A stretch of DNA of 64,000 bases, taken from positions 19,629 through 83,628 of the forward strand of contig SCSX01000090.1 of NCBI GenBank assembly GCA_004297825.1. The letters run 5' to 3'. The position numbers were made by a program, and so were the translations under genes. Positions 24,800-33,947 of the stretch are shown here, piece by piece (within the stretch, counting starts at the first letter, position 1; each line of letters starts with the position of its first letter). Source of the DNA: Spirochaetota bacterium. Lineage in GTDB: Bacteria; Spirochaetota; UBA4802; UBA5368. The notes beneath the pieces were generated by a model. The model had not been told where the DNA came from, did no database searches, and saw only the letters and a list, made by a program, of their open reading frames with translations.

Positions 24800-24826
24800 T
24801 TGACATCTGGTAGTTACCATCTTTCA
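24800..24826 (+). promoter_or_regulatory. Candidate promoter with embedded operator palindrome
   Basis: TTGACA (24800-24805) is followed by a perfect palindrome TGGTA-GT-TACCA (24808-24819) lying in the spacer; a poor -10 (TTCAAT near 24823) follows. The remainder of the 260-nt gap between the TetR start and the STAS start shows no gene. A repressor bound here would block the STAS promoter. Confidence 0.5.
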
Positions 24827-24872
24827 ATGTATACGTCAACAAGAACACGATGGCGTATGTGGCGCAGGAACG

Positions 24873-25169
24873 ATGAATTTTAAAATATTGGAAAATGCGG
24901 AAGTGATCAGGCTTTCGGTCGACAGGGAAAACGGCGCTCAATCCTTCGTCGAGTTCCATGAAAAGATCGTGGAGATGGTCAAGACGTCCGCCCAGGACAT
25001 CGAGGTCGACCTTGGAAGCATCGACTTCATCGATTCCACCGGCATCAGCCAGCTCATCATGCTCTACAAGCTCCAGAAACAGAAAGCGAAGTCCATGAGG
25101 ATTCTCAACGCGACCCCCATGGTCACCAGCCTGCTCAACCTGAGCTCCCTTGCGGAAGTAATAAGCTGA
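24873..25169 (+). CDS. STAS-domain anti-sigma factor antagonist
   Basis: A 98-aa RsbV/SpoIIAA-like protein. IEVDLGSIDFIDSTGISQLIMLYKLQKQK includes the conserved DSTGIS loop whose Ser is the usual phosphorylation site (about residue 58). The C-terminal helix ATPMVTSLLNLSSLAEVI is typical. It should act in the cytoplasm in a partner-switching pathway, but no kinase or sigma factor is adjacent. It has its own promoter with a palindromic operator and is divergent from the TetR gene. Confidence 0.88.
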   Translation: MNFKILENAEVIRLSVDRENGAQSFVEFHEKIVEMVKTSAQDIEVDLGSIDFIDSTGISQLIMLYKLQKQKAKSMRILNATPMVTSLLNLSSLAEVIS

Positions 25170-25571
25170 TCGCCGCGCTTTAAACGCCAGTCGACGTATC
25201 GGCGGATCGAGCCGCGTTCCCATTACGCGTGCCGGCTCGCAAACTCCGTTCCATGCCGACACACCCGATGCCGCCGGGCACCCTCATTGCAATTTCCGGG
25301 ATTCATTGATGCCCTGCTATGCGCCTGGACGTCCGTATGCAAACCAGCATTATCGGACCATGAAAACTGTAATCTGTCACATCCCGCATTATGTCCCTTA
25401 TAGTATAAACTATTACAATTAATAAGTTTAAATTAGAGAACGAAAATTTTTAAATAAAAAACCCAAACGGGCTTTTTTTGTTTGCTAATTCTGCCGATAG
25501 ATGGTATATTGTTATGGTTATCTGGAAATCCCTTTTTGGATAAAGGAAACGATTTCGGCAGAACGTAGATT
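25170..25571. other. 402-nt intergenic region with a candidate promoter
   Basis: No gene seen. Around 25462-25479 a short CCC-AAAC-GGG hairpin followed by seven T may be a weak terminator. At 25482-25510 TTGCTA-17-TATATT is a candidate promoter for the repeat-lipoprotein operon starting at 25572. The stretch 25395-25460 is unusually AT-rich for this genome. Confidence 0.5.
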
Positions 25572-28500
25572 ATGAAGAAGGACACGAAATCAAGACTAAA
25601 GGCTGTTCTGGGCGCGTGGGCGATCGCCCTGGCCGCCGCGTCCTGCACGGCCGTCCCGGACGCGCCCCGGGCGACCCCGCCCGTCCTTAATCTTCGCGTG
25701 CCGGACGAAAACGCGACCGATGTTCCGCTCAACACCAATATTTCGGTCAGCTTCAGCGAACCGGTGACCGGCATCAACAACACCGGGGGCGCCTTCACCC
25801 TGAAAAAGCTGGGTGCGGCGAGCGACACGCAGTCCCATGTGAATTATGACGAGGCAGCCCGGACCGCGACGCTCGATCCGGACGCGGACCTTGAACCCGA
25901 TTCCCATTACGTGGCGACCGTGACGGGTGGCGTCAGGGACGTGGAGGGGAGCGCCCTTGACGGCGCGCCCGTGGTCTGGGTGTTCACCACCGGCCCCGCG
26001 CCCGATCTTACAAATCCCGCGGTGGTCGAAAAGAATCCCGATGCGGCCGCGCAGAATACCTGGGTGGGCACCGACGTGACCGTCAGGTTTAGCGAGGCGG
26101 TGAGCGCGGTGAACGATGCGAGCTTTACCCTCACCCGCGAGGGGGGCGGGTTTCCCGTAAGCGCGACGGTGTCGTACGACCCGCAGACCCTCACGGCGAC
26201 GCTCAACCCGACCGTCGATCTCGAGGAAAACACGAACTACACCGCCGGGCTGTCGGCGGCCGTGAGGGACACGGCGGGAAATATTTTGACGGGCGCCCCC
26301 GTGCAATGGTCGTTCCTCACCGAAGACAGGACCATTCCCTTCGTAAACGCGCGCGCCCCGGACGAGGGCGACTCGGGCATGGGCACGAACACGGTGATCA
26401 CTGTGAGCTTCAGCGAACAGGTGATGAACGTCACCAACGCGAGTTTCGTGCTCCGGAGAACGGCGGATAACGCGCCGATAAGCACAATCGTATCATACAA
26501 CCCGGTCACCTTCAGCGCCACGCTGGACCCGGAAAGCGACCTTGACCCGAGTACCGGATACACGATCTACCTGAGCGACCTGATACGCGACACTTCCATT
26601 AATCACAACCAGCTTGCGCAGACAAGCTGGGGCTTCACCACCGGCGCGAGCCAGGACACCGCGCAGCCCTTCGACACGGAGCGCTATCCCGAAACCGCGG
26701 ACGTCCCGCTCGATACACCGGTGTACGCGAAATTCAACGAATCGGTCGTGGGTGTGAGCACGGTATCGTTCACGCTCGTACGGACCAGCGACGCGCAGCC
26801 GGTTGAAGCGACCATTTCGTATAACGACGCCGAAAAGAAGGCATCACTGGCACCCAAGAACACGCTCGCCGAGCTCACGCAGTACACGGTGACCCTCACC
26901 GGGGCGATCACCGACCTGACCGGAAACGTGCTGCTCAACGCGCCCCTCACGTGGAATTTCACGACCGGCGACCAGACGCCCCCGTCCCTGACCGACCGGA
27001 ACCCGGGAACGGACGCGGTAGACGTGGGCACCAACGCGACCGTTGAGGTCACCTTTTCCGAACCGGTGACCGGCGTGAGCGATTCGACCTTTACCCTGGT
27101 GCGTGTGAGCGACGGGGAGCCCGTTCCCGCGGATATCACCTACGACGCCGGTACATTCAGGGCGGTGCTGGACCCCAGGGACGATCTTGCCGAAACCACC
27201 GGGTACACGGTGATGCTTACCGCGGGCATCAAGGACACGACAGGCAACGCGCTTGTCCCGTTCTCGTGGAACTTCACCACCGGCCAGCGCGCCGATATCA
27301 CGGCGCCCGGTATCGATTCCAAATACCCGGAGCCGCCGGCGGACGCGGTGCCGCTGGAAGATTCCATCACCGTTACCTTTAACGAGGCTGTTCGAAACGT
27401 AAGCGGCACGAGCTTCACACTGGTCAAGACTTCGGACGGGATGCAGGTAAATGCGGGGGTAAGTTATGACGATTTAATCCTTACCGCGACCCTCGATCCG
27501 AACGAACCGCTCCAGGAAAACACCCAGTACACGGTGACGCTTACCAACGCCATTAAGGACGTGGCCGACAACATGTTCGTCCAGACTTCGTGGAACTTCA
27601 CGACCCAGGCGGACAGCGCCCCGCCGATGTGGAGCTCACGCTCGCCCGAGGCGGATTACAACGGCGTGCGCACGAGCGCGAACGTCGTCGTGACATTCGA
27701 CGAGCCTGTTTCCGGTGTGAGCGGTACCTCGTTTTACCTGCGCCAAGGCGTCACGGCGGTTCCGGCCCTGGTCGTCTACGACCCGGCGACGAGAACCGCG
27801 ACGCTGGACCCGAACGCGAGCCTCGCGGTGAACACGGTCTACACGGTCACGCTTACGAACGCCATACGGGACACGTCCGTGAACCAGAACCAGCTCGTGC
27901 AGCTCAGTTGGAATTTCACCACGACCGACGATTCCACGCCTCCGACGACGAGCCTCACCGTACCCGCCGAGGGCGCGGGTGGAGTCTCACGTAACCTGCC
28001 CGAAATCACGATCGAATTCAGCGAAGCCATGGATCCTGATAAGGGCCGGGCGATATTGATGAACCGCACGGGCGGGCAGGTAACGGGAAGCCTGGGCACC
28101 CCGGCATGGGAAAACGGTTATACGCGCGCGGTTTTCCCGATCATTGGCGAACTTGCCACGAACACGGAATACGAGGTGTACCTCTCGTACTGGGGAGGCT
28201 CGTTCGCCGACGTCGTGGGAAATCTGCTCAACGGTACGCCCTACCTGGGCAACGGCAGACTGAACTTCACCACCGCCGCGGACGGGACCGCACCCCAGGT
28301 GAAGTCCACGATCCCCGCGGAGGGAAGCCTCCTGGTGAACAGGAACATACCGCGCATCGTGATCAGGTTCAACGATCAGATGAACCCGGCGGCGGGAAGC
28401 GCCGTGCTCGCGGGAACCGCCGGAGTTTCGCTGGGCGCGGGCGTGTGGTCCGAGGGAAACCGCACGGTGAGCTTCGCCGTATCGGGCACCTTGGATGAAA

Positions 28501-29129
28501 ACACGGATCACACGGTGACGCTCTCGGGCTTTGCCGATACAGCCGGAAATCCACTGGACGGCGTACCCGTCCTCGCGGACGGCGTGCTCGATTTTACGAC
28601 GGGAAGCGAGACGGATACCACCCCGATCCTGGCCGAGACTTTCGAATCCTACGCGGATCCGTTCTTTACCGCGCTTATTAATGTGCCCTTGGGCGGCCGT
28701 GCGTGGAACCAGGCCTATTCCAGCAACAATCCCCGCAAGGATCCTGCCGAGGGAGGCTTCATGGCCCGCGCGGCGACGCTCGAGTGGCAGCCGGGTGATT
28801 CGACGTATCTCGAAACCGTTACTCCCGTTGACATGAGCGCGCCGGGTATCTATGTGCTCTCGTTCCAGATGGTTCATGAAAACATGTACAACGCGCAGGA
28901 CCGTATCGATTTCTGGGCCGATACCGGGAACGGCTTCCAGTACGTAACGGACTCGGCGATCCTGCGCTTCGACGCGTATTGCGCGGGCTCGCCGGCATGG
29001 ATTACGCACGACATCGACCTTTCGGCGCCCGAATTGCGCGCAGTCGTGAATCTGCGCATACGCGCCGTTTCCGCGGGCGACGTGGGGAACAACATTCTGA
29101 TCGACGATCTCAAGGTCCGCCGCTACTAG
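25572..29129 (+). CDS. Giant surface lipoprotein with nine Big_5 (SbsA Ig-like) repeats
   Basis: A 1185-aa protein with lipoprotein signal (LAAASC, Cys near 25). Nine Ig-like repeats of about 105-117 aa begin near nucleotides 25677, 26005, 26327, 26656, 26969, 27295, 27613, 27931 and 28283. Each has a VxVSFSEPV-like strand, a TATLDP turn and a WNFTT end, the Big_5 pattern found in S-layer and adhesive proteins. The last ~170 residues (AETFESYADPF onward, with IDDLKV near the end) form a separate jelly-roll-like domain that might bind carbohydrate or protein. It is probably exported to the surface; the ligand is unknown. It heads an operon with the next three genes. Confidence 0.85.
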   Translation: MKKDTKSRLKAVLGAWAIALAAASCTAVPDAPRATPPVLNLRVPDENATDVPLNTNISVSFSEPVTGINNTGGAFTLKKLGAASDTQSHVNYDEAARTATLDPDADLEPDSHYVATVTGGVRDVEGSALDGAPVVWVFTTGPAPDLTNPAVVEKNPDAAAQNTWVGTDVTVRFSEAVSAVNDASFTLTREGGGFPVSATVSYDPQTLTATLNPTVDLEENTNYTAGLSAAVRDTAGNILTGAPVQWSFLTEDRTIPFVNARAPDEGDSGMGTNTVITVSFSEQVMNVTNASFVLRRTADNAPISTIVSYNPVTFSATLDPESDLDPSTGYTIYLSDLIRDTSINHNQLAQTSWGFTTGASQDTAQPFDTERYPETADVPLDTPVYAKFNESVVGVSTVSFTLVRTSDAQPVEATISYNDAEKKASLAPKNTLAELTQYTVTLTGAITDLTGNVLLNAPLTWNFTTGDQTPPSLTDRNPGTDAVDVGTNATVEVTFSEPVTGVSDSTFTLVRVSDGEPVPADITYDAGTFRAVLDPRDDLAETTGYTVMLTAGIKDTTGNALVPFSWNFTTGQRADITAPGIDSKYPEPPADAVPLEDSITVTFNEAVRNVSGTSFTLVKTSDGMQVNAGVSYDDLILTATLDPNEPLQENTQYTVTLTNAIKDVADNMFVQTSWNFTTQADSAPPMWSSRSPEADYNGVRTSANVVVTFDEPVSGVSGTSFYLRQGVTAVPALVVYDPATRTATLDPNASLAVNTVYTVTLTNAIRDTSVNQNQLVQLSWNFTTTDDSTPPTTSLTVPAEGAGGVSRNLPEITIEFSEAMDPDKGRAILMNRTGGQVTGSLGTPAWENGYTRAVFPIIGELATNTEYEVYLSYWGGSFADVVGNLLNGTPYLGNGRLNFTTAADGTAPQVKSTIPAEGSLLVNRNIPRIVIRFNDQMNPAAGSAVLAGTAGVSLGAGVWSEGNRTVSFAVSGTLDENTDHTVTLSGFADTAGNPLDGVPVLADGVLDFTTGSETDTTPILAETFESYADPFFTALINVPLGGRAWNQAYSSNNPRKDPAEGGFMARAATLEWQPGDSTYLETVTPVDMSAPGIYVLSFQMVHENMYNAQDRIDFWADTGNGFQYVTDSAILRFDAYCAGSPAWITHDIDLSAPELRAVVNLRIRAVSAGDVGNNILIDDLKVRRY

Positions 29130-29143
29130 AGAGAAGGTACGCA

Positions 29144-32100
29144 ATGCACGCGATGAAAAATACCGCCGTCTTCCTCCTCGCCGCCTCCCTCCTGGGGGGC
29201 TGCAGCGGCGACGCCTTCAACCAGTACCAGAAGGAACGCTACGTGGAGGACACCACGGGGCCCACGCCCGACACCGAGTCCCCGGCGATCGCCGCGGTGA
29301 CGGCGCTTTCGCGCACCCGCATCGACGTGGAGTTTTCCGAGGCGCTGGACAGGACGAGCGCGGAGCAGATAACCAATTATTACGTGCAGGGACCAAACCG
29401 CATCGAGATCACCGGGGCGGCCCTGGCGGCCGACGGCAAGACGGTGATGCTCGACGTCGCCGGGGACACGGAACACCGCATGCTGAACGGCAAGCAGTAC
29501 ACGATGCTGGTCCAAAACGTCGCCGACACGGAACGCAACGCGATTGCAAACCTGCTCTCGCAGTTCACGGGAAAGGGTTCCATCGTCGCCGAGCTGACCG
29601 GGACCCCGCCCGCGCACACGAATTCCGCCGCGACGGACATCCATGTCGAGGGCGCCGGGATCATCGCCTACCAGTTCAGCCTGGACGGCGGCGCGTGGTC
29701 CGGCGAAACCGCGGCGGGCATTCCGATATCGCTTAACGGCCTTTCGGACGGGTACCACACGATCAGGATAATCGGCAAGGACGACGCGGCGGGCGGCGAA
29801 TGGCAGGAGATCGCGCAGCCGACCGTGTTTGGCTGGACCGTGGACACGGCCGCGCCAGTCGCGGATCTTTTCAACCTGCCGGAGAATTTCACCGACAGCC
29901 CCTCCGCCGAAATCATCGTGGGCGGCGCCCAGGTCATCGGGTACCGATACAGGCTGGACTCGGATCCCCTGTGGAGCGACGAGACCGCTTCCACCGTGCA
30001 CATCGCGCTCGACGGGCTGGCGGACGCCGCGCACACGCTGTACGTGATCGCGCGGGACGAGGCCGGCAACTGGCAGGACGAGGCGGCGGCGACGACCTTC
30101 TCGTGGACCGTGGACAGCGCCGGGATCGCCGCGCAGCTGTCCGGGCTCCCATCCGGCTACACGAGCGAAAATGCGGCCCTGGTTACCGTAAGCGGAACGG
30201 GGATCAACGCGTACAAGTACAGGCTGGACGCGGGCGGTTGGTCCGCACAGGCCAGCATCACCGAGCTCATCTCGCTCGCCGCGCTCGCCGACGGCGAACA
30301 CACCCTGTACGTCTGCGGGCGCAGGGCGATACCGCCCTTCACCTGGCAGGACGACGCGGACGCGACGGCGTACACGTGGACGGTGGATACGACCGCCCCC
30401 GCGGCGGTGACGCTCCTGTCGCTCCCCGAGAATCCCACGAGCGACCAGGGCGTGCACATCGCCGTCTCGGGCGCGGGCGGCGTCGTGCAGTACCGCTACA
30501 AGCTCGACAGCGGCCTGTGGTCGGGACGGATCGCGATCGCCAATCCTATTTCGCTTAACGGTATAGAGGGGGGCGCTCACACGCTCCGCGTGGTCGGCGT
30601 GGACGCCGCCGGCAACGAACAGGACGCGCAAAGCGCCACGGCGTTCGCCTGGACGATAGACCTCGACGCGCCCGCGGCCCTGCTCTCCGGGACGCCCGCG
30701 AATCCGACCTCCGACGATGCGATCGACGTCCTCGCGAATGGCAGCGATGTCGTGTCGTATAAGTTCAAGATAGACGAGGGCGGGGTATGGAGCGAGGAAT
30801 TTTCCGCGGCGGCCCACATTGCGGTGCCCGGTATAACGGAGGGGGCGCACACCCTTTTCGTGATCGCGAAGGACACCGCGGGCAACTGGCAGGCGATCGC
30901 GGACGCGACTGCATACTCCTGGTCCGTGGACATCACACCCCCCGAGGCGGAGCTCTCGAACCTGCCCAATGACCCCACGAACAGCACCTCTACCGGCATT
31001 ATCGTGGGCGGAACCGGCGTGACGGCCTACAAGTACCGGATCGACCTGGAAGCCTGGAGCGCGGAGCGCACGACGGCTCAGCCCATCGCACGCACCGGCC
31101 TCGCGGAAACGAATCACACCATTGAGGTTATCGCCAGGGACGGTGCGGGCAACTGGCAGCCTGTTGGCGCGCCGACCGCGCACCTGTGGACCATAAACTT
31201 CTCCGCGCCTACGGCGCTGCTCTCGAACACGCCCTCGACCTGGACGCAGTCGACGTCGATAGACATCGACGTGGGAGGTTCCGGGATCACCAAGTACAAG
31301 TACAAGCTTGACGGTGGCGAATGGACGCTCGCGTGGACCGATATCGCGACCTCCATATATTATACCGGGCTCGCGGAGAGCGCGCACACGCTCTACGTGC
31401 GCGGGCGCAAGGACTCGGGCTCCGAGCAGGCCGAGCTAAACGCCACGACCTGGACGTGGACGATCGACCGTACGGCGCCTGCGGGGGTCCTTTCCGGGCA
31501 GCCGTCGGATCCCACACGCGAGACCGCGATCTCCATTACCGTGGGCGGACCGGGGGTGGTTGCCTACAAGTACAAGCTCGACAATGAATCCTGGAGCAGC
31601 CAGATATCCACGGCCACGCTGATCTCTATCCCCGGTATATCGGAGGCGACGCACCGGATTTACGTGATTGGAAGGGACCTCGCGGGCAACTGGCAGAGCG
31701 AGGCAGGTGCGACGAATTACGAGTGGACCGTCGACCTTTCTGCTCCATCGGCCCCCGTTACATGGGACGCGGGCGACTACGACGGCGACCTGAGGCTGGA
31801 GTTCAGCTGGACGAACCCCGCCGGCACGGTCGAAGCGAAGGTCCAGGTCTCGACAAACCCGTCGTTCACCGCGCCGGTGTACGGCGGCGATGACGGGATA
31901 TCCGTGGGGAACGCGCATAACTTCAATTACATCGTCAACCCCGCTAACGGGGCGCAGTATTTCGCGCGCGCGAAGGTCCGCGACGCGGCGGGAAACTGGT
32001 CCGGCTTTGGCGACGCCTCCAACGGGATTTATGTCACCGGGGGCGTGACGGGAAAGGTTAAGAATTCGAGCGGGGGCACGGGGATTGCGGGCGCGCTCGT

Positions 32101-33208
32101 GACGCTCAAGCGCGTTTCCGACGACTCCATCGTATCGAGCGCTTTGACGGATGCAAACGGCATTTTTACCTTCGGCAACGCACCCATCGGCACCAGCGCC
32201 TATTACGCGAGCGTGTCGGCGGGCGGTTTCAACGCGGCAATCAAGAACAATATCACGGTAAGCGCGGGCGCGGTCACCGACGTGGGCTCCGTCTTCCTGG
32301 TCTCGACCTCGGCGGCGCAGGGGATAATCACGGGCACCGTGGTTGACGCGAACGACGGGCACCGCATCGCGGGCGCGACGGTGGTGATTCGCCGCTGGGA
32401 TAACACGATCGTGGAGACCCTCACGAGTTCGAGCTCAACCACGGACCCCGAACCGAACACCTACCCCGCGGGCGATCCCCCGGGATATGTCCACAGGGGA
32501 AAGTTCGAATCGTCCACGCTCGATCCCGGAACGTATTCGATCACGATCACCATGAACCGCTATTTCGATCTCACCGCGGACAACGCGACGGTGGCCGGCA
32601 ACTTCAACCTGGGAAGCCAGGCGATGTGCGAGGTCCTGGACGAGCCGCAGGTGCGCGTAATCCTCCTCTGGGGAGGCAGAACGAGTTCGCCCACGGACCC
32701 GAGCGACCTTGACCTGCACCTGGTGGGCCCCACGAACAAGACCGTATCCGTGGACGGCGCGCCGAACAACAGGTTCCACATATACTGGAGCAACAGTAAA
32801 TCCTTCAACGAGAACACCGGCGCATACATCGCCGGAGCCATGGGCGACCTGACCGGCACACAGTCGACGTCCAGCCTGGTGCAGGACGACACCACCTATT
32901 TCGGCCCGGAAGCGATCAATCTCTTCCGGTACGGCGGCAACCAGTACGTATATGGCGTGTACACCTACACCGTACACCGCTGGTCCGCCAACGGCGGAAG
33001 TTGGGGTTATTCGCCCATTACCATGCGCGTGTACGACTCGCAGGGAATGGCGCGCGAGATCAACTTCCCGTCGGGGGCCCCGTCGGACCGCTACTGGAAG
33101 GCGATCAAGATCAACATCCAGGGCATAGGGCGGGCGAACAGGACGATTACCGTGTATAACCAGTTCGGAACTCTCACCTACGACTCGAAATCTTCGATGA
33201 ACTGGTAG
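29144..33208 (+). CDS. Giant repeat lipoprotein with regulatory-like and DUF2135-like C-terminal domains
   Basis: This 1354-aa protein has lipobox LLGGC (Cys20). Residues about 40-145 are one SbsA Ig-like domain. Eight ~90-aa repeats span about 149-866; each has a VGGxGVxAYKYKLD core, a GxHTLYVxGRDxAGNWQ turn and a YxWTVD end. A fibronectin-like segment (about 866-965) follows, then two carboxypeptidase-regulatory-like domains (about 967-1060 and 1067-1160). The C-terminus has RVILLWGG, DLDLHLVGP and YGVYTYTVHRW, resembling DUF2135. AGAGAGAAGG precedes the ATG, 14 nt after the previous stop. It is probably surface exposed. Confidence 0.83.
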   Translation: MHAMKNTAVFLLAASLLGGCSGDAFNQYQKERYVEDTTGPTPDTESPAIAAVTALSRTRIDVEFSEALDRTSAEQITNYYVQGPNRIEITGAALAADGKTVMLDVAGDTEHRMLNGKQYTMLVQNVADTERNAIANLLSQFTGKGSIVAELTGTPPAHTNSAATDIHVEGAGIIAYQFSLDGGAWSGETAAGIPISLNGLSDGYHTIRIIGKDDAAGGEWQEIAQPTVFGWTVDTAAPVADLFNLPENFTDSPSAEIIVGGAQVIGYRYRLDSDPLWSDETASTVHIALDGLADAAHTLYVIARDEAGNWQDEAAATTFSWTVDSAGIAAQLSGLPSGYTSENAALVTVSGTGINAYKYRLDAGGWSAQASITELISLAALADGEHTLYVCGRRAIPPFTWQDDADATAYTWTVDTTAPAAVTLLSLPENPTSDQGVHIAVSGAGGVVQYRYKLDSGLWSGRIAIANPISLNGIEGGAHTLRVVGVDAAGNEQDAQSATAFAWTIDLDAPAALLSGTPANPTSDDAIDVLANGSDVVSYKFKIDEGGVWSEEFSAAAHIAVPGITEGAHTLFVIAKDTAGNWQAIADATAYSWSVDITPPEAELSNLPNDPTNSTSTGIIVGGTGVTAYKYRIDLEAWSAERTTAQPIARTGLAETNHTIEVIARDGAGNWQPVGAPTAHLWTINFSAPTALLSNTPSTWTQSTSIDIDVGGSGITKYKYKLDGGEWTLAWTDIATSIYYTGLAESAHTLYVRGRKDSGSEQAELNATTWTWTIDRTAPAGVLSGQPSDPTRETAISITVGGPGVVAYKYKLDNESWSSQISTATLISIPGISEATHRIYVIGRDLAGNWQSEAGATNYEWTVDLSAPSAPVTWDAGDYDGDLRLEFSWTNPAGTVEAKVQVSTNPSFTAPVYGGDDGISVGNAHNFNYIVNPANGAQYFARAKVRDAAGNWSGFGDASNGIYVTGGVTGKVKNSSGGTGIAGALVTLKRVSDDSIVSSALTDANGIFTFGNAPIGTSAYYASVSAGGFNAAIKNNITVSAGAVTDVGSVFLVSTSAAQGIITGTVVDANDGHRIAGATVVIRRWDNTIVETLTSSSSTTDPEPNTYPAGDPPGYVHRGKFESSTLDPGTYSITITMNRYFDLTADNATVAGNFNLGSQAMCEVLDEPQVRVILLWGGRTSSPTDPSDLDLHLVGPTNKTVSVDGAPNNRFHIYWSNSKSFNENTGAYIAGAMGDLTGTQSTSSLVQDDTTYFGPEAINLFRYGGNQYVYGVYTYTVHRWSANGGSWGYSPITMRVYDSQGMAREINFPSGAPSDRYWKAIKINIQGIGRANRTITVYNQFGTLTYDSKSSMNW

Positions 33209-33212
33209 GAAT

Positions 33213-33866
33213 ATGTCCGGACCAGACACCATCCCTTATAAGTTCCTCCTGACGCTCGTAATTATCGGCGCGGCGCTCTTTTTGCCGGCGATCGCCCGTG
33301 CGCAGGACGCCGCGTTCGGCGGCGTGGAAAAACGAGACGAGGGCACCAAGGTCGCCGGCGGGGAAAAGCCCCGCGACGAGGAGAGGGCGGCAACGATGCT
33401 CGTGAGCGCGGGCGGCGGCTATTTCCGTGCGTTAGGCGATATTGGAGGCGTGCTCGATCCCGGGTATTCGTTCAGGGCCTTCATCCAGGGCCGGGAACCC
33501 GGAGACCCGCTCGCCGTGGGCTTCGAACTCGATTTCGCGCCGCTTAAAGACAAAGAGAACGCGGGCGGCATAACGTATATCAGCGCCCTGCCCTCGCTCG
33601 CACTGGTATTCACCCCCGTTTCGTCGCTCGATATCCAGCTTCGCGCCGCGGCGGGATTGACCCTCGTGCGGTCCGTCATCGCGCGGGAAACCGATTCAGT
33701 CGAACGCTCCTCGCTCGACTTTACCGTGGGCGCCGGCGCGGGAATCTGGAAAACGTTCGGGGGCCGATACGCGGTGGGTCTGGAAACGCAATACCTGTAT
33801 TATTTCGAAAAAACGGGCTCGTCCTCGCTGGGCGCATATCTGTGCGCGGGATACCGGTTCGACTAG
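33213..33866 (+). CDS. Outer-membrane beta-barrel protein
   Basis: A 217-aa protein with a signal peptide cleaved near ARAQ (residue 31). After a charged linker (EKRDEGTKVAGGEKPRDEE) it consists of amphipathic strands (GGGYFRALGDIG, GFELDFAPLK, LPSLALVFTP, LQIRAAAG-like, GIWKTFGGRYAVGLETQYLYYF) and ends with Phe-Asp (YLCAGYRFD), close to the aromatic end typical of barrels. Length fits an eight-strand OmpA/OmpW-type barrel. It starts 4 nt after the giant lipoprotein stop, so coupling is likely, and it may anchor or export the lipoproteins. Confidence 0.75.
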   Translation: MSGPDTIPYKFLLTLVIIGAALFLPAIARAQDAAFGGVEKRDEGTKVAGGEKPRDEERAATMLVSAGGGYFRALGDIGGVLDPGYSFRAFIQGREPGDPLAVGFELDFAPLKDKENAGGITYISALPSLALVFTPVSSLDIQLRAAAGLTLVRSVIARETDSVERSSLDFTVGAGAGIWKTFGGRYAVGLETQYLYYFEKTGSSSLGAYLCAGYRFD

Positions 33867-33947
33867 GAAGGCATGACGATGAAGCCAACACACGCTCGCC
33901 GCACGACGCACCCGGGGAACAAGACTCGTCGATCAAGGAGGAATCTC

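Noticed and set aside
29126..31387. Minus-strand open frame of about 750 codons opposite the repeat lipoprotein
   Set aside because: It is an antisense shadow with repeats inherited from the real gene.
25572..33208. Possible CRISPR or satellite repeats because of regular ~270- and ~320-bp periods
   Set aside because: The periods equal protein-domain repeats in two coding genes, and the repeats are imperfect at DNA level.
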